Translations under genes and position numbers: made by a program | Notes under the pieces: generated by a model | Databases searched by the model: none | Seen by the model: the letters and a program-made list of their open reading frames with translations, nothing else | Told to the model about the DNA's origin: nothing | Assembly: GCA_026196575.1 (NCBI GenBank) | Contig: JAPHSX010000049.1 | Coordinates: forward strand, 1 to 34,397 | DNA: 34,397 nucleotides | Source: Gammaproteobacteria bacterium | Lineage (GTDB): Bacteria; Pseudomonadota; Gammaproteobacteria; Thiohalomonadales; Thiohalomonadaceae | Reading direction: 5' to 3' | Shown here: positions 8,703 to 17,233 of the stretch, one piece after another | Layout: each line of letters opens with the position of its first letter | Position numbering within the stretch: the stretch's first letter is position 1

Positions 8703-11156
8703 ATGAGTAAAGCCATTCCCCTCGCCCCCGAGGCGCTGTGCCGCCTCTGCGATCCCTCCCAGTTCAGCTTCGAGACCACCAACGAGCTGACAGACCTCAC
8801 CGAGATCATCGGTCAAAGCCGCGCCGTGCAGGCGGTACACTTTGGCGTCGGGATTCAGCGCGATGGCTACAACCTCTATGTAATGGGGCCATCGGGGATG
8901 GGCAAGCACAGCATGGTGCGCCAGTTTTTGGAGCAGAAGGCGCGGGAGCAGGAGCGGCCCGCGGACTGGTGTTATGTCAACAACTTTGAACAGGCGCACA
9001 AACCGAAGGCACTGCGTCTGCCCCACGGGCGCGGCGCGCAACTGGCGCTGGAGATGGAGCAGCTGCTGGATGAGCTGGCCACCATGCTCCCCGCCGCCTT
9101 CGAGGGCGAGGAGTACCGGGAGCATCTGCAGACACTCGAAGAGGAGCTGAAGACACAGCAGGAGCAGGCCTTCACCGCCCTGGCCGAGGCGGCGGCCAAA
9201 CAGCAGGTCAAGCTGTTCCGCACCCCCAGCGGTTTTGCCTTCGCCCCGCTGCGCGACGGCGAGGTGGTGAGTCCCGAGGCGTTCGACAAGCTGCCCGCCG
9301 AGGAGCAGGCGGCGATCGAGAAGGACGTCGCCTCCCTGCAGGAGCAGCTGCAGACGATCATCCAGCACATCCCGCAGTGGCGCAAAGAGACCCGCAACAA
9401 GGTCAAGGCACTCAACCACGAGGTGGCGATGTCGGTGGTGGGCGGCCTCATCGCCGAGCTGAAGAAGGGCTATAGCGAACTGCCCGCCGTCCTCGACCAC
9501 CTCGATGCGGTGGAGCACGACGTGGTCAACAACGTAAAGGATTTTCTCAAGGGCGAGGAGCAGGGGGAGGGGTTGGGGGGGCAGCAGGGCGACCCGCGCG
9601 CCCTACACCGCTACAAGGTGAACAACCTGGTGCTCAACAACCGCGAGGAGGGGGCGCCGGTGGTCTACCTCGACAACCCCACCTACCTCAATCTGGTGGG
9701 ACGCGCCGAGCACCTGGCGCAGTTTGGCACCCTGGTCACCGATTTCACCCTGCTCAAGCCCGGCGCCCTGCACGAGGCCAACGGCGGCTACCTGCTGGTC
9801 GATGCCCACAAGCTACTCACCCAGCCCTACGCCTGGGAGGGACTGAAGCGGGCCCTCTACGCCAGCCAGATCAACATTGAGCCGCTGGAGAAGATGTGGG
9901 GGCTGGCCAGTACCGTCTCGCTGGAGCCGGAGCCTATTCCGCTCGATCTCAAGGTGGTGATACTGGGGGATCGCATCCTCTACTACCTGCTGCAGGAGTA
10001 CGACCCGGACTTTGGCGAACTGTTCAAGGTGCAGGCCGATTTTGAGGAGCAGATCGAGCGCACCCCCGACAACAACCTGCTGATGGCGCGCCTCATCGCC
10101 ACCCTCAGCCGCAAGGAGCAGCTGCTGGCATTCCACCGTGACGCGGTGGCACAGGTGATCAACTACGCCTCGCGCCATGTGGAGGATTCCCACAAGCTCA
10201 CCACCCACATGCGCTCCATCGCCGATCTATTGAGCGAAGCCGACTACTGGGCACGCCAGCGCGACAGTGAGCTGGTGGAGGGCGACGACATCCGCCACGC
10301 CATCGACCAGCAGGAACACCGCGCCTCGCGCATGCGCGAGCGGCTGCACGAGGCGATCCAGCGCGACGACATCCTCATCGACAGTAGCAGCGAGCAGGTG
10401 GGGCAGGTGAACGCCCTGTCGGTGCTTGGCCTTGGCAACTACAGCTTCGGCCAGCCCTCGCGCGTCACCGCCACCGTGCATATCGGCGAGGGACAGGTGG
10501 TCGACATCGAGCGCGAGGTGGAGATGGGCGGCCCCATCCACTCCAAGGGGGTATTGATCCTCTCCTCCTTCATCGCCGCCCGCTATGCCCGCCGCCAGCC
10601 CCTCTCGCTCTCGGCCAGTCTGGTATTCGAGCAGAACTACGGCGGGGTGGAGGGCGACAGCGCCTCGCTGGCCGAGCTCTGCGCCCTGCTCTCGGCGCTG
10701 GCCGAGGTCCCCGTCCGGCAGTCGTTGGCGATGACCGGCTCGGTCAACCAGCACGGGCAGGTGCAGCCCATCGGCGGGGTCAACGAGAAGATCGAGGGCT
10801 TCTTCGAGGTGTGCCGCGCCCGCGGCCTGAGCGGTGAGCAAGGGGTGATCATCCCCGCCAGCAACACCAAAAACCTGATGCTCCACCCCGATGTGGTGGA
10901 GGCGGTGCGCCAGGGGCAGTTCCATATCTACGAGGTGCGCGGCGTGGATGAGGCCATCACCCTGCTGACCGGGGTCGAGGCGGGCGAACTCAACGAGGAG
11001 GGGGAGTATCCGGAGGGGACGGTCAATGCCCGCGCCTTTGAACGCCTGCACGAGATGACGCTCATTCGCCAGCACTACGCCGAACATGCCAAGGAGCGTG
11101 AGGAGGCAGAGCAGGAGCAGCCGACAACGGAGGAGCCCCCGGCAGAACCGCAGTAG
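8703..11156 (+). CDS. Lon-like ATP-dependent protease (AAA_32/LonB-like type)
   Basis: An 817-residue soluble protein with an N-terminal ATPase half and a C-terminal Lon-type protease domain. The nucleotide loop is GPSGMGKH (62-69), with His where Ser or Thr is usual. The protease dyad is clear: Ser653 in EGDSASLAE and Lys696 in GGVNEKIEG, 43 residues apart as in E. coli Lon (S679/K722). A long, Glu/Gln-rich helical insert lies at about residues 115-260. There is no classical Lon N-terminal substrate domain, and the last 40 residues are acidic and Glu/Gln-rich, probably disordered. Substrates are unknown. The stop codon is 5 bp from the converging DUF6763-like gene, leaving no room for a terminator between them. 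Confidence 0.93.
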   Translation: MSKAIPLAPEALCRLCDPSQFSFETTNELTDLTEIIGQSRAVQAVHFGVGIQRDGYNLYVMGPSGMGKHSMVRQFLEQKAREQERPADWCYVNNFEQAHKPKALRLPHGRGAQLALEMEQLLDELATMLPAAFEGEEYREHLQTLEEELKTQQEQAFTALAEAAAKQQVKLFRTPSGFAFAPLRDGEVVSPEAFDKLPAEEQAAIEKDVASLQEQLQTIIQHIPQWRKETRNKVKALNHEVAMSVVGGLIAELKKGYSELPAVLDHLDAVEHDVVNNVKDFLKGEEQGEGLGGQQGDPRALHRYKVNNLVLNNREEGAPVVYLDNPTYLNLVGRAEHLAQFGTLVTDFTLLKPGALHEANGGYLLVDAHKLLTQPYAWEGLKRALYASQINIEPLEKMWGLASTVSLEPEPIPLDLKVVILGDRILYYLLQEYDPDFGELFKVQADFEEQIERTPDNNLLMARLIATLSRKEQLLAFHRDAVAQVINYASRHVEDSHKLTTHMRSIADLLSEADYWARQRDSELVEGDDIRHAIDQQEHRASRMRERLHEAIQRDDILIDSSSEQVGQVNALSVLGLGNYSFGQPSRVTATVHIGEGQVVDIEREVEMGGPIHSKGVLILSSFIAARYARRQPLSLSASLVFEQNYGGVEGDSASLAELCALLSALAEVPVRQSLAMTGSVNQHGQVQPIGGVNEKIEGFFEVCRARGLSGEQGVIIPASNTKNLMLHPDVVEAVRQGQFHIYEVRGVDEAITLLTGVEAGELNEEGEYPEGTVNARAFERLHEMTLIRQHYAEHAKEREEAEQEQPTTEEPPAEPQ

Positions 11157-11161
11157 GCGTG

Positions 11162-11461
11162 CTACTCCTCCCAGTCGAGGGTATCGAGCGGATTGCTCCA
11201 CTCGTCGTGGTGGCGAGCCGTCTCGGTATCACCGAAATCATCGGCCAGCAGGTCATCAAAGGGGCCTGACCAGTCTTCCGGCTCGGCACTGGCCTTGAGC
11301 ATCTGGCTGTACCAGCCATCGATATCCAGCTCCTCCACCGCACCATCAAAGTGCTGGATCTCAATGATCCCCGCCTCCTTCTCGAAGGCGACCACCTCGA
11401 ACACCGCCCCCTGTTCGTTGCGGTACCACTGACCTACCGCCGGCTCCAGACGATTCAGCAT
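11162..11461 (-). CDS. Small acidic DUF6763-like protein
   Basis: A 99-residue, strongly acidic cytoplasmic protein. It begins with a compact beta-rich part (VGQWYRNEQGAVFEVVAF, then IIEIQHFDGAVEELDIDGWY) and ends in a low-complexity tail with WSGPFDDLLADDFGDTE. This arrangement matches the gammaproteobacterial DUF6763 family as I remember it, whose function is unknown. The first half resembles a small SH3-like barrel, which would suit a binding role, but that is a guess. It converges tail to tail with the Lon-like gene. Its upstream region is shared with the divergent GGDEF-EAL gene and contains a palindromic repeat. Confidence 0.8.
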   Translation of the reverse strand: MLNRLEPAVGQWYRNEQGAVFEVVAFEKEAGIIEIQHFDGAVEELDIDGWYSQMLKASAEPEDWSGPFDDLLADDFGDTETARHHDEWSNPLDTLDWEE

Positions 11462-11573
11462 CTCACCACCTCCGCCAACAAAGACCTTCCCCTCTCTCTA
11501 ACACCATAGCAAGAATGGGCACGATTGCACCAGACACCCTCATTTGTAACTACTCCCCCGGGTATTGCTGTTT

Positions 11574-11643
11574 CGTAGGAGCGGCCCTGCCGCGATAGAG
11601 GGCGAGGGAGCCGCCGGGCCATCGCGCCATAGGCGCTCCTACG
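11574..11643. repeat. GTAGGAGCG-type palindromic (REP-like) element
   Basis: The outer arms CGTAGGAGCG and CGCTCCTACG are perfect inverted repeats 70 bp end to end. Inside, GCCGCGAT and ATCGCGCC form a second, imperfect stem. The sequence family (GTAGGAGCGG...CCGCGA) is a widespread REP-like intergenic repeat of gammaproteobacteria. Related copies sit at 28196-28258 and 30725-30838 in this window. Confidence 0.75.
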
Positions 11644-11710
11644 GTTTTTATCGTTGCCCCGATGTGGAGGAGTGGTAGCTATGTCAGGGGGTGAGTAGAT
11701 ACCCCCATTT

Positions 11711-11740
11711 TTGACAATGCTCACACAGTAGACTTATTCT
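11711..11740 (+). promoter_or_regulatory. Candidate sigma-70 promoter of the GGDEF-EAL gene
   Basis: A perfect -35 box TTGACA (11711-11716) is followed after 18 bp by TATTCT (11735-11740). Transcription would start near 11747, leaving a leader of about 38 bases before the ATG at 11785. That ATG has no clear Shine-Dalgarno site. Confidence 0.5.
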
Positions 11741-11784
11741 AGCCTTCGGGGAGTCACCCAATAAGAGCGGCCATCGCCACCACA

Positions 11785-14319
11785 ATGAATGCCAACGTTA
11801 TTACACATCAAACGTCCGCCGGCGTGTACAGCCTGCGCCAGCGCTATCTGTTTGTCTCCACGATTATCGTCATTCTGATCTTTGCCTTTGCCTGGCTGGC
11901 TCAATCCTATGTCAGCCACAGCAGCCGCCAACACCACCAGAACGTCGAGATGCGCCACCAGGCAAGCCAACTCATCAGCCAGCTGCGCGACGAAATCCTG
12001 CACATCGAAAAAGGGCTGGAGGCCTTTATGTGGGGCCCTCTCACATCGCGTCGTGAAGCGGTGCATAACGATATCGATCATGCCCTGCACTATTTTGACC
12101 AGCTGCGCCAACACAACTGGCTCCGTCTGAACGAGATGGAGGGGGAGCTGGCCGACTTTGCCCTCGACCTGCGGGCGCTGCACAGCACCCTTGACCGGGT
12201 AATGGATATGCGCGTGCAGGGGACAGCGGCATCAATGATGCCCGCTGATGCCGATCCCACCATCAACCGCGCCACCCAGCACTTCAGCACCTCTGGCGAG
12301 GAGCTGCGCCGTCTCAGCCCGGCCCTTGAGTCGCAACTCAACACCACGCTCAACCTCTGGTCACAGCTGCAGCAACTATTCCAGGTGCACCTCGCTAACC
12401 TGGCGGACACACGTCACACACAGGCGGCAGCGAACCTGCGCCAGGAGATCGAGACACACCATCTGCAGATAAACACCCTGCTCAAAGAGCTTGCCGCCGA
12501 CCCGCGGATCGGCAGCGGCTCGCAACGCCAGCTGCTACTGGGCGAGATGATAGCGGCACTGGATCTCTGGCACCTCAGCTACAAGGAGAGCATGCTGGAG
12601 CGTGACAGCAACAATCCGCGAGGTGACATTGCCTACCTCAAACACACCGTAGAGCCCCACTTCAACCACCTATGGGAGTACATCAAAAAACTTGAGTACA
12701 GCATCGACAGTTTCTCGCAACAGGAGGCCATCGCCCTCGGCGAGGTGGCCAACACCGTTGCCCTGGCGGTATGGCTGATCTGTTTTTTTGGCCTCGCGGT
12801 GATCAGCGTCGCCTACCTCTACTTTCAGGGTAAGGTACTGAGACCGATTGCCACCGTCGCCCGCATCCTCAAACAGGATGCGGCAGGTGAGCATACATCC
12901 GAGTTGCCACAGGTAGACAATCTGGAGACCCTGCACCTTATTACCGCCTATGAAGAGATGCACCGGCAGGTACAGGATCGGCAGCAGGCGCTGGAACACA
13001 TCGCCATGCACGACAGCCTCACCTCCCTGCCCAACCGCTACCACCTGATGGAGCGTTTACAGAGCCTCTGTGAGACCAGCCAGCGTGAACAATCCATGTT
13101 TACCGTGATGATGCTGGGGCTGGATCGCTTCAAGGAGATCAACGATACCCTGGGGCAGAATACTGGCGACACCATCCTGAAAAGAACTGGCCAACGCCTG
13201 CGGTTTTTGCTGCGTGACAGCGATATCACCGCACGGTTTGCCGGTGATGAATTTGCCCTGTTACTGCCCAACACCGGCCACGACGAAGCACTCTATGTGG
13301 CCCGCAAAATACGCAACGAAATGGAGCGACCCATCGATGTTGAGGGACTCAGCCTCTCGGTCTCCTGCAGCATCGGTATCGCACTCTATCCGCAGAGCAG
13401 CCAGGATAAGGAGGAGTTGACCCGCTGCGCCAACATCGCCATGGCCATCGCCAAACAGCACAAGATCGGTATTGCCCTCTATGAGAAACGGTTCGACACC
13501 TCCAGTGTGGAGCGCATCTCCATGGCCGGCAGACTGCGCCAGGCCATTCACGCCAATGAATTTCACCTCTGTTATCAGCCACAATTTGCCGTGCAAGGCG
13601 GTGCGCTGAGCGGGCTGGAGGTGCTATGCCGCTGGGAGGACCCCAAGCATGGCGCCATCAGCCCGGAGGAGTTTATTCCAGTGGCCGAACATACCGGTCA
13701 AATCCACGCCATCACCGAGTGGGTGGTAACGACCGCGCTGCGACAAGCCGCCGAATGGCGCGAACAGGGGCTGGACTGTGGCATCCTCGCCATCAATATC
13801 TCGGTCTTTAACCTGCACACCCCCAACTTCTACACCATGCTGGAGACACATTTACAGCAATACAAATTCCCCGCAGCGAAACTGATGCTGGAGATCACGG
13901 AGACGGCGATGATGGCCGACCCGGAACACGCCATCAAGACCCTGGGGCAACTGCGCCAGTTGGGATTGAAACTCTCAATCGACGACTACGGCACCGGCTT
14001 CTCCTCGCTCTCCTACCTCAAGCAGCTGCCGGTGGATGAACTGAAGATCGACAAATCCTTCGTCATGGATATGACCAGCAACGAAAACGACGCCATTATC
14101 GTCCGTTCCACCATCGACCTGGCGCACAATCTGGGGTTAAAGGTGGTCGCCGAGGGGGTCGACACGCTGGAGAAACGGGAGCTGCTGGAGATCCTCGGTT
14201 GCGACTATATGCAGGGCTTTCATCTCGGCCCGCCACAGAACGCCCACGACCTTGGGGGGCTGCTCCCCGCGCTCAAGGAGAAGGGCGGCAAGGTGCACCA
14301 CCTGCGGGACTTCCGCTAA
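11785..14319 (+). CDS. Membrane-bound GGDEF-EAL c-di-GMP signalling protein
   Basis: An 844-residue protein with TM1 at about 20-42, a periplasmic helical sensor of about 280 residues, TM2 at about 325-347, a HAMP-like linker, a GGDEF domain (about 402-570) and an EAL domain (about 580-835). The GGDEF domain keeps the metal Asp447 (GLDRFKEIND) and reads AGDEF at 486-490, a mild change that need not abolish activity. The EAL motif is EVL (612-614). The other catalytic signatures are present: NIS, LEITE, DDYGTG (733-738), KIDKSF, AEGVD and QGFHLGPP. It is therefore probably a phosphodiesterase and possibly bifunctional. The sensor resembles helical chemoreceptor-type sensors and its ligand is unknown. 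It is transcribed alone from a TTGACA promoter and converges on soxB. Confidence 0.92.
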   Translation: MNANVITHQTSAGVYSLRQRYLFVSTIIVILIFAFAWLAQSYVSHSSRQHHQNVEMRHQASQLISQLRDEILHIEKGLEAFMWGPLTSRREAVHNDIDHALHYFDQLRQHNWLRLNEMEGELADFALDLRALHSTLDRVMDMRVQGTAASMMPADADPTINRATQHFSTSGEELRRLSPALESQLNTTLNLWSQLQQLFQVHLANLADTRHTQAAANLRQEIETHHLQINTLLKELAADPRIGSGSQRQLLLGEMIAALDLWHLSYKESMLERDSNNPRGDIAYLKHTVEPHFNHLWEYIKKLEYSIDSFSQQEAIALGEVANTVALAVWLICFFGLAVISVAYLYFQGKVLRPIATVARILKQDAAGEHTSELPQVDNLETLHLITAYEEMHRQVQDRQQALEHIAMHDSLTSLPNRYHLMERLQSLCETSQREQSMFTVMMLGLDRFKEINDTLGQNTGDTILKRTGQRLRFLLRDSDITARFAGDEFALLLPNTGHDEALYVARKIRNEMERPIDVEGLSLSVSCSIGIALYPQSSQDKEELTRCANIAMAIAKQHKIGIALYEKRFDTSSVERISMAGRLRQAIHANEFHLCYQPQFAVQGGALSGLEVLCRWEDPKHGAISPEEFIPVAEHTGQIHAITEWVVTTALRQAAEWREQGLDCGILAINISVFNLHTPNFYTMLETHLQQYKFPAAKLMLEITETAMMADPEHAIKTLGQLRQLGLKLSIDDYGTGFSSLSYLKQLPVDELKIDKSFVMDMTSNENDAIIVRSTIDLAHNLGLKVVAEGVDTLEKRELLEILGCDYMQGFHLGPPQNAHDLGGLLPALKEKGGKVHHLRDFR

Positions 14320-14401
14320 CCGTACCACCTCTGTCACGCAAACAACCATTCGCCCTGTCCGTAATGGCATACGAGAATCAACCAGAGGGGCATAGCGGAA
14401 A

Positions 14402-14423
14402 GGGGCCACCGGCAGGTGGCCCC
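14402..14423 (-). terminator. Terminator hairpin after soxB
   Basis: A perfect 9-bp GC-rich stem (GGGGCCACC/GGTGGCCCC) with a 4-base loop lies 9 bp past the soxB stop. On the minus strand it is followed by only three T's, so it is strong in stem but weak in U-tract. Being symmetric, it may also help end the converging GGDEF-EAL transcript. Confidence 0.6.
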
Positions 14424-14431
14424 CAGCGGGA

Positions 14432-16210
14432 TTAACTGTAGTTGGCGAGACCCGGATTGCCCGCCACGTTCTTCAGGATCGGGGTGTTGAACTTCGCCAC
14501 CTTCGCCACCTTCACATCGCGCAAATAGTCGGCCACCACATCCCAAACAGGACGCCCCGGCGACTGCGAGCCAACGGTGGCCCAGCCGGCCACCTTGTAG
14601 CGCTTGCGCGCCTCGATGCGGGTACCATCATCCAGCGCCATCTCGGAGACGCGACTGCCCATGCTGGCGGTCGGGTCGCAGACATAGTCGAGACCGGAGA
14701 GACGCACCATATCCCCCCCCTGCTGGTAGTAAGGATCGGCGTTAAACAGGTTGTCCATCACATCCTCCAGGATGAGCTTGATCTCCTCCCCGCTCATCTC
14801 CCGTACATAGGTCTCGGGATAGGTGGTGCTGGTCTGATCCATCACATGCTCCATGGTGATCTTCTGCCCCGGTAGCACGGTGGTACCCCAGCGAAAACCG
14901 GGCGAGAGGGCGATCTGCGCATCACCGACGATGCGCTGCGCATCGCAGATGATCTGATCGAAGGTACCGTTAAAGTTGCCGCGCCGATAGAGCAGCTCGC
15001 CGGCCACCGCCAGCTCCTCGTCAAGCTGCCCGAGGTAGGGCTTGCGCACCCCGTCGATGTAGGCCTGCATTGCGCGATCCGGTTCGATGAGATTGGAGAA
15101 AACCGGCAGCAGCTTGTAGCGAAAATCGACCAGCTTGCCGCCACGCACATCGAGATCCAGCACGCCGAGGAACTTGCCGTTGGAGCCGGCGTTGGTCACC
15201 AGCGTCACCCCCTTGGCATTCTTCACCACGCTGGGGGCGGGCATGCCGTCATGGGTGTGACCGCCGAGGATGACATCGACCCCGCTCACCAGCGAAGCCA
15301 TCTTCAGATCCACATCCATGCCGTTGTGCGACAGCACCACCACCAGGTCGGGCTTCTCGCTCTCGCGGATCTGATCGATCAGCCCCTGCAGCGCCTGATC
15401 CTGAATACCGAAGGTCCAGTGCGGGATAAAGCGCGAGGGGTTGGCGATGGGGGTGTAGGGGAAGGCCTGACCGATCACCGCCACCCGCACCCCGCCCATC
15501 TCGCGCATCATGTAGGGTTTGAAGGCGTGACCGGTATCCTCGTTAAAGCCCGCGAAACCGGAAAACGCATAGTCAAACAGCGCGTCCTCTTTAACGTTGA
15601 CGTTATGCGCTAGGAACTCGCCATTAAAGGCCTCGATGTTCTTCAGCACCTCCGCATCATGGTAGGTAAACTCCCAGTGACCGGTCATCGCATCGACCCC
15701 CAGCAGGTTACAGGCCCCCACCATATCCATGCCACGGGTCCAGAGTGAGGTGGCAGAGCCCTGCCAGGTATCCCCGCCATCGAGCAGCAGCGAGTTGCCC
15801 GCGCCGCGCTCGGCGCGCAGCCTCTTCACCAGCGTCGCCAGATGGGCAAAGCCCCCCACCTTGCCGTACTGTTGCGCCGCCTCGGTAAAGTTGAGATAGC
15901 TGAAGGCGTGCGCCTCGATGGTGCCGGGCTTGATGCCAAAGTGCGATAACAGCCTGTCACCGACCAGATGCGGCGCCCTGCCGTAGGCGCTATGCAGGCC
16001 AAGATTGACGCTGGGCTCGCGAAAATGGATCGGGTTGAGCTGGGCGTGTGTATCGGTAAAGTGCAGCAGGCTCACATTGCCAAATTTTGGCACCTCATAG
16101 AGGTCAGACGGCCCCTTTTTGGCGGAACTACCGAAGTTGCATCCCGGCAACATCCCAGCGGCACCGGCAAGACCCATCAATTGGATAAACTGGCGACGTG
16201 AAAATGACAT
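14432..16210 (-). CDS. soxB: SoxB, thiosulfate-oxidation sulfate thiohydrolase
   Basis: A 592-residue periplasmic metallophosphoesterase-fold enzyme. In the Sox cycle SoxB hydrolyses the terminal sulfone from the SoxY-bound thiosulfate adduct and releases sulfate. Seen: a twin-arginine signal (SRRQFIQLMGLAGAAGM), metal-binding D53 and H55 in FTDTHAQLN, the LLLDGGDTWQGS block, the SoxB-specific MTGHWEFTYHD in place of the usual nucleotidase GNHE block, GGHTHDGMP, and the 5'-nucleotidase-type C-terminal domain. The ATG at 16210 is preceded by an AGGGGAGC ribosome site. The signal ends with LPGC (21-24), so a Tat-exported lipoprotein is possible, although Pro is unusual at that lipobox position. 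No soxAXYZ or soxCD genes are nearby, which is common where sox genes are dispersed in sulfur-storing gammaproteobacteria. Confidence 0.97.
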   Translation of the reverse strand: MSFSRRQFIQLMGLAGAAGMLPGCNFGSSAKKGPSDLYEVPKFGNVSLLHFTDTHAQLNPIHFREPSVNLGLHSAYGRAPHLVGDRLLSHFGIKPGTIEAHAFSYLNFTEAAQQYGKVGGFAHLATLVKRLRAERGAGNSLLLDGGDTWQGSATSLWTRGMDMVGACNLLGVDAMTGHWEFTYHDAEVLKNIEAFNGEFLAHNVNVKEDALFDYAFSGFAGFNEDTGHAFKPYMMREMGGVRVAVIGQAFPYTPIANPSRFIPHWTFGIQDQALQGLIDQIRESEKPDLVVVLSHNGMDVDLKMASLVSGVDVILGGHTHDGMPAPSVVKNAKGVTLVTNAGSNGKFLGVLDLDVRGGKLVDFRYKLLPVFSNLIEPDRAMQAYIDGVRKPYLGQLDEELAVAGELLYRRGNFNGTFDQIICDAQRIVGDAQIALSPGFRWGTTVLPGQKITMEHVMDQTSTTYPETYVREMSGEEIKLILEDVMDNLFNADPYYQQGGDMVRLSGLDYVCDPTASMGSRVSEMALDDGTRIEARKRYKVAGWATVGSQSPGRPVWDVVADYLRDVKVAKVAKFNTPILKNVAGNPGLANYS

Positions 16211-16518
16211 TGGCGAAGCTCCCCTTTAGCACATTCCTGTTATCGGACGCGAAACACCCTGGCCACCTCGCCGCTGAAAACGGTAGCTACGCAGTCAATA
16301 TCGCCACGCGTACCGTGCAGGGGCTGGCCACAGCTTCAACCGCATTCTATGCCCTGAGTGGCCGGGTAACTAGGCGGGTAAACCCTTACAGGCCAGGCAG
16401 ATGAAAACCCGGTAAAAGCTGCTATAGATCACCCTGCACGACCGTCACGGAAAACCGGGGTGACATCAGCGGGGCAGGCAGTAAAATAACGGCCATCACA
16501 GGGCAAGGAGTAACGGAC
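16211..16518. other. Divergent control region between soxB and the 16519 operon
   Basis: A 308-bp region between two divergent units. On the right, a promoter-like pair at 16460-16487 and an AAGGAG ribosome site at 16505-16510 serve the 16519 gene. I see no strong promoter for soxB and no clear regulator palindrome. No gene is supported within it. Confidence 0.5.
16460..16487 (+). promoter_or_regulatory. Candidate sigma-70 promoter for the 16519 operon
   Basis: GTGACA (5 of 6 bases of the -35 consensus) at 16460-16465 is followed after 16 bp by TAAAAT (5 of 6 of the -10 consensus) at 16482-16487. Transcription would begin near 16494, just ahead of the AAGGAG ribosome site. Confidence 0.5.
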
Positions 16519-16728
16519 ATGACCGGACTTGAAAGCGCACAACACGACCTGACCGATGCGCAGTTCTCACTGGAGACGGCCATCGAGCTGCTCGACAGCA
16601 TCGACCACGACGGCTTTGCCGAGACGCGGCAACTGCACGGCGTGATCGAACATCTGCGCCACATCAAAAGCGAACTGACTATGAGCTCCAGCCAGCTGCA
16701 AGCGCTGCAACAACAGGGGGCGCACTGA
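16519..16728 (+). CDS. Small helical hypothetical protein
   Basis: A 69-residue soluble protein that I do not recognise. Its sequence is almost entirely predicted helix with heptad-like Leu and Ile spacing (AIELLDSIDH, GVIEHLRHIKSEL), so a short helical hairpin or coiled coil is likely. Reality as a gene is supported by a strong ribosome site, AAGGAG 8 bases before the ATG, and by a promoter-like pair upstream. It is the first gene of a tightly packed rightward cluster, with its stop 4 bp from the next ATG. No signal peptide or cysteine is present. It could be a small adaptor or chaperone, but the sequence gives no direct support for a function. Confidence 0.65.
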   Translation: MTGLESAQHDLTDAQFSLETAIELLDSIDHDGFAETRQLHGVIEHLRHIKSELTMSSSQLQALQQQGAH

Positions 16729-16732
16729 CTGA

Positions 16733-17224
16733 ATGGCCGACCCCGCACGCCGCCTGCTCCTGCGCGTCAGCGTCAAGCTGTTTGGCCTCACCGCCCTGCT
16801 CGGCACCGCTTACATCCTCTTCAGCGGCGACGATGAGGGTGCCACGCCCGCCACCGCCATCGCCCCGCTGCTAATCGAGCTCAACACCCTGCAACCGGCA
16901 CAGGCGCAGCGCCTGACATGGGCGGGCGGCGACCTGCAACTGCTGCGCATGCGTGACGACACCCCACCCTTACTTTTCCGTGATCGTGGCGGCACCCTCA
17001 ACTGCCCGTTAAGCTGGCATCCACCCGGCGCACCCCAAGCACCGCAGCAACCCTGGCCCGGCGGCTTTCGCGACCAGTGCAGCAACGTCTGGTATCGCTA
17101 CGATGGGCAGGTACTGCCGGGGCAGGTCAGCAGCCGGGGACTACAGGCCGTACCCTACCGGCTACAGGGTGGGCGCTTGCTGGTAGCAGGCGGCAACGGG
17201 GATAATGCCACCCAGACAAACTGA
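16733..17224 (+). CDS. Membrane-anchored protein resembling a Rieske domain without Fe-S ligands
   Basis: A 163-residue protein with one N-terminal transmembrane helix (about 9-30) and an outward-facing domain. The layout follows a Rieske iron-sulfur subunit: anchor, a short linker, then LLIELNTLQPAQAQRLTW and DLQLLRM, which read like the 'VDLSKIEPGQ...VEWRGKPV' opening of cytochrome bc1 Rieske proteins, and WYRYDGQVLPG...AVPYRL, which reads like the box II tail 'YDxxGRV...VPPY'. The C-x-H and C-x-x-H ligand pairs are not there. Only C91 and C116 remain, roughly where the two boxes would be. A redox-inactive, possibly disulfide-stabilised relative is my inference. It lies between a small helical protein and YcgL and diverges from soxB. 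The ribosome site is weak, consistent with coupling to the upstream gene. Confidence 0.7.
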   Translation: MADPARRLLLRVSVKLFGLTALLGTAYILFSGDDEGATPATAIAPLLIELNTLQPAQAQRLTWAGGDLQLLRMRDDTPPLLFRDRGGTLNCPLSWHPPGAPQAPQQPWPGGFRDQCSNVWYRYDGQVLPGQVSSRGLQAVPYRLQGGRLLVAGGNGDNATQTN

Positions 17225-17233
17225 GGAATCTCC

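Larger units (their letters stand above)
11462..11784. other. Divergent intergenic region with palindromic repeat and promoter
   Basis: This 323-bp region separates two divergent genes. It contains a GTAGGAGCG-type palindrome (11574-11643) and a good sigma-70-like promoter reading right (11711-11740). No gene is supported inside it. An 89-codon open frame across it is composed largely of the repeat. Confidence 0.6.

Noticed and set aside
16198-16404. A 68-codon + strand frame in the soxB upstream region
   Set aside because: No ribosome site or recognisable sequence; it overlaps the soxB start and is more likely control DNA.
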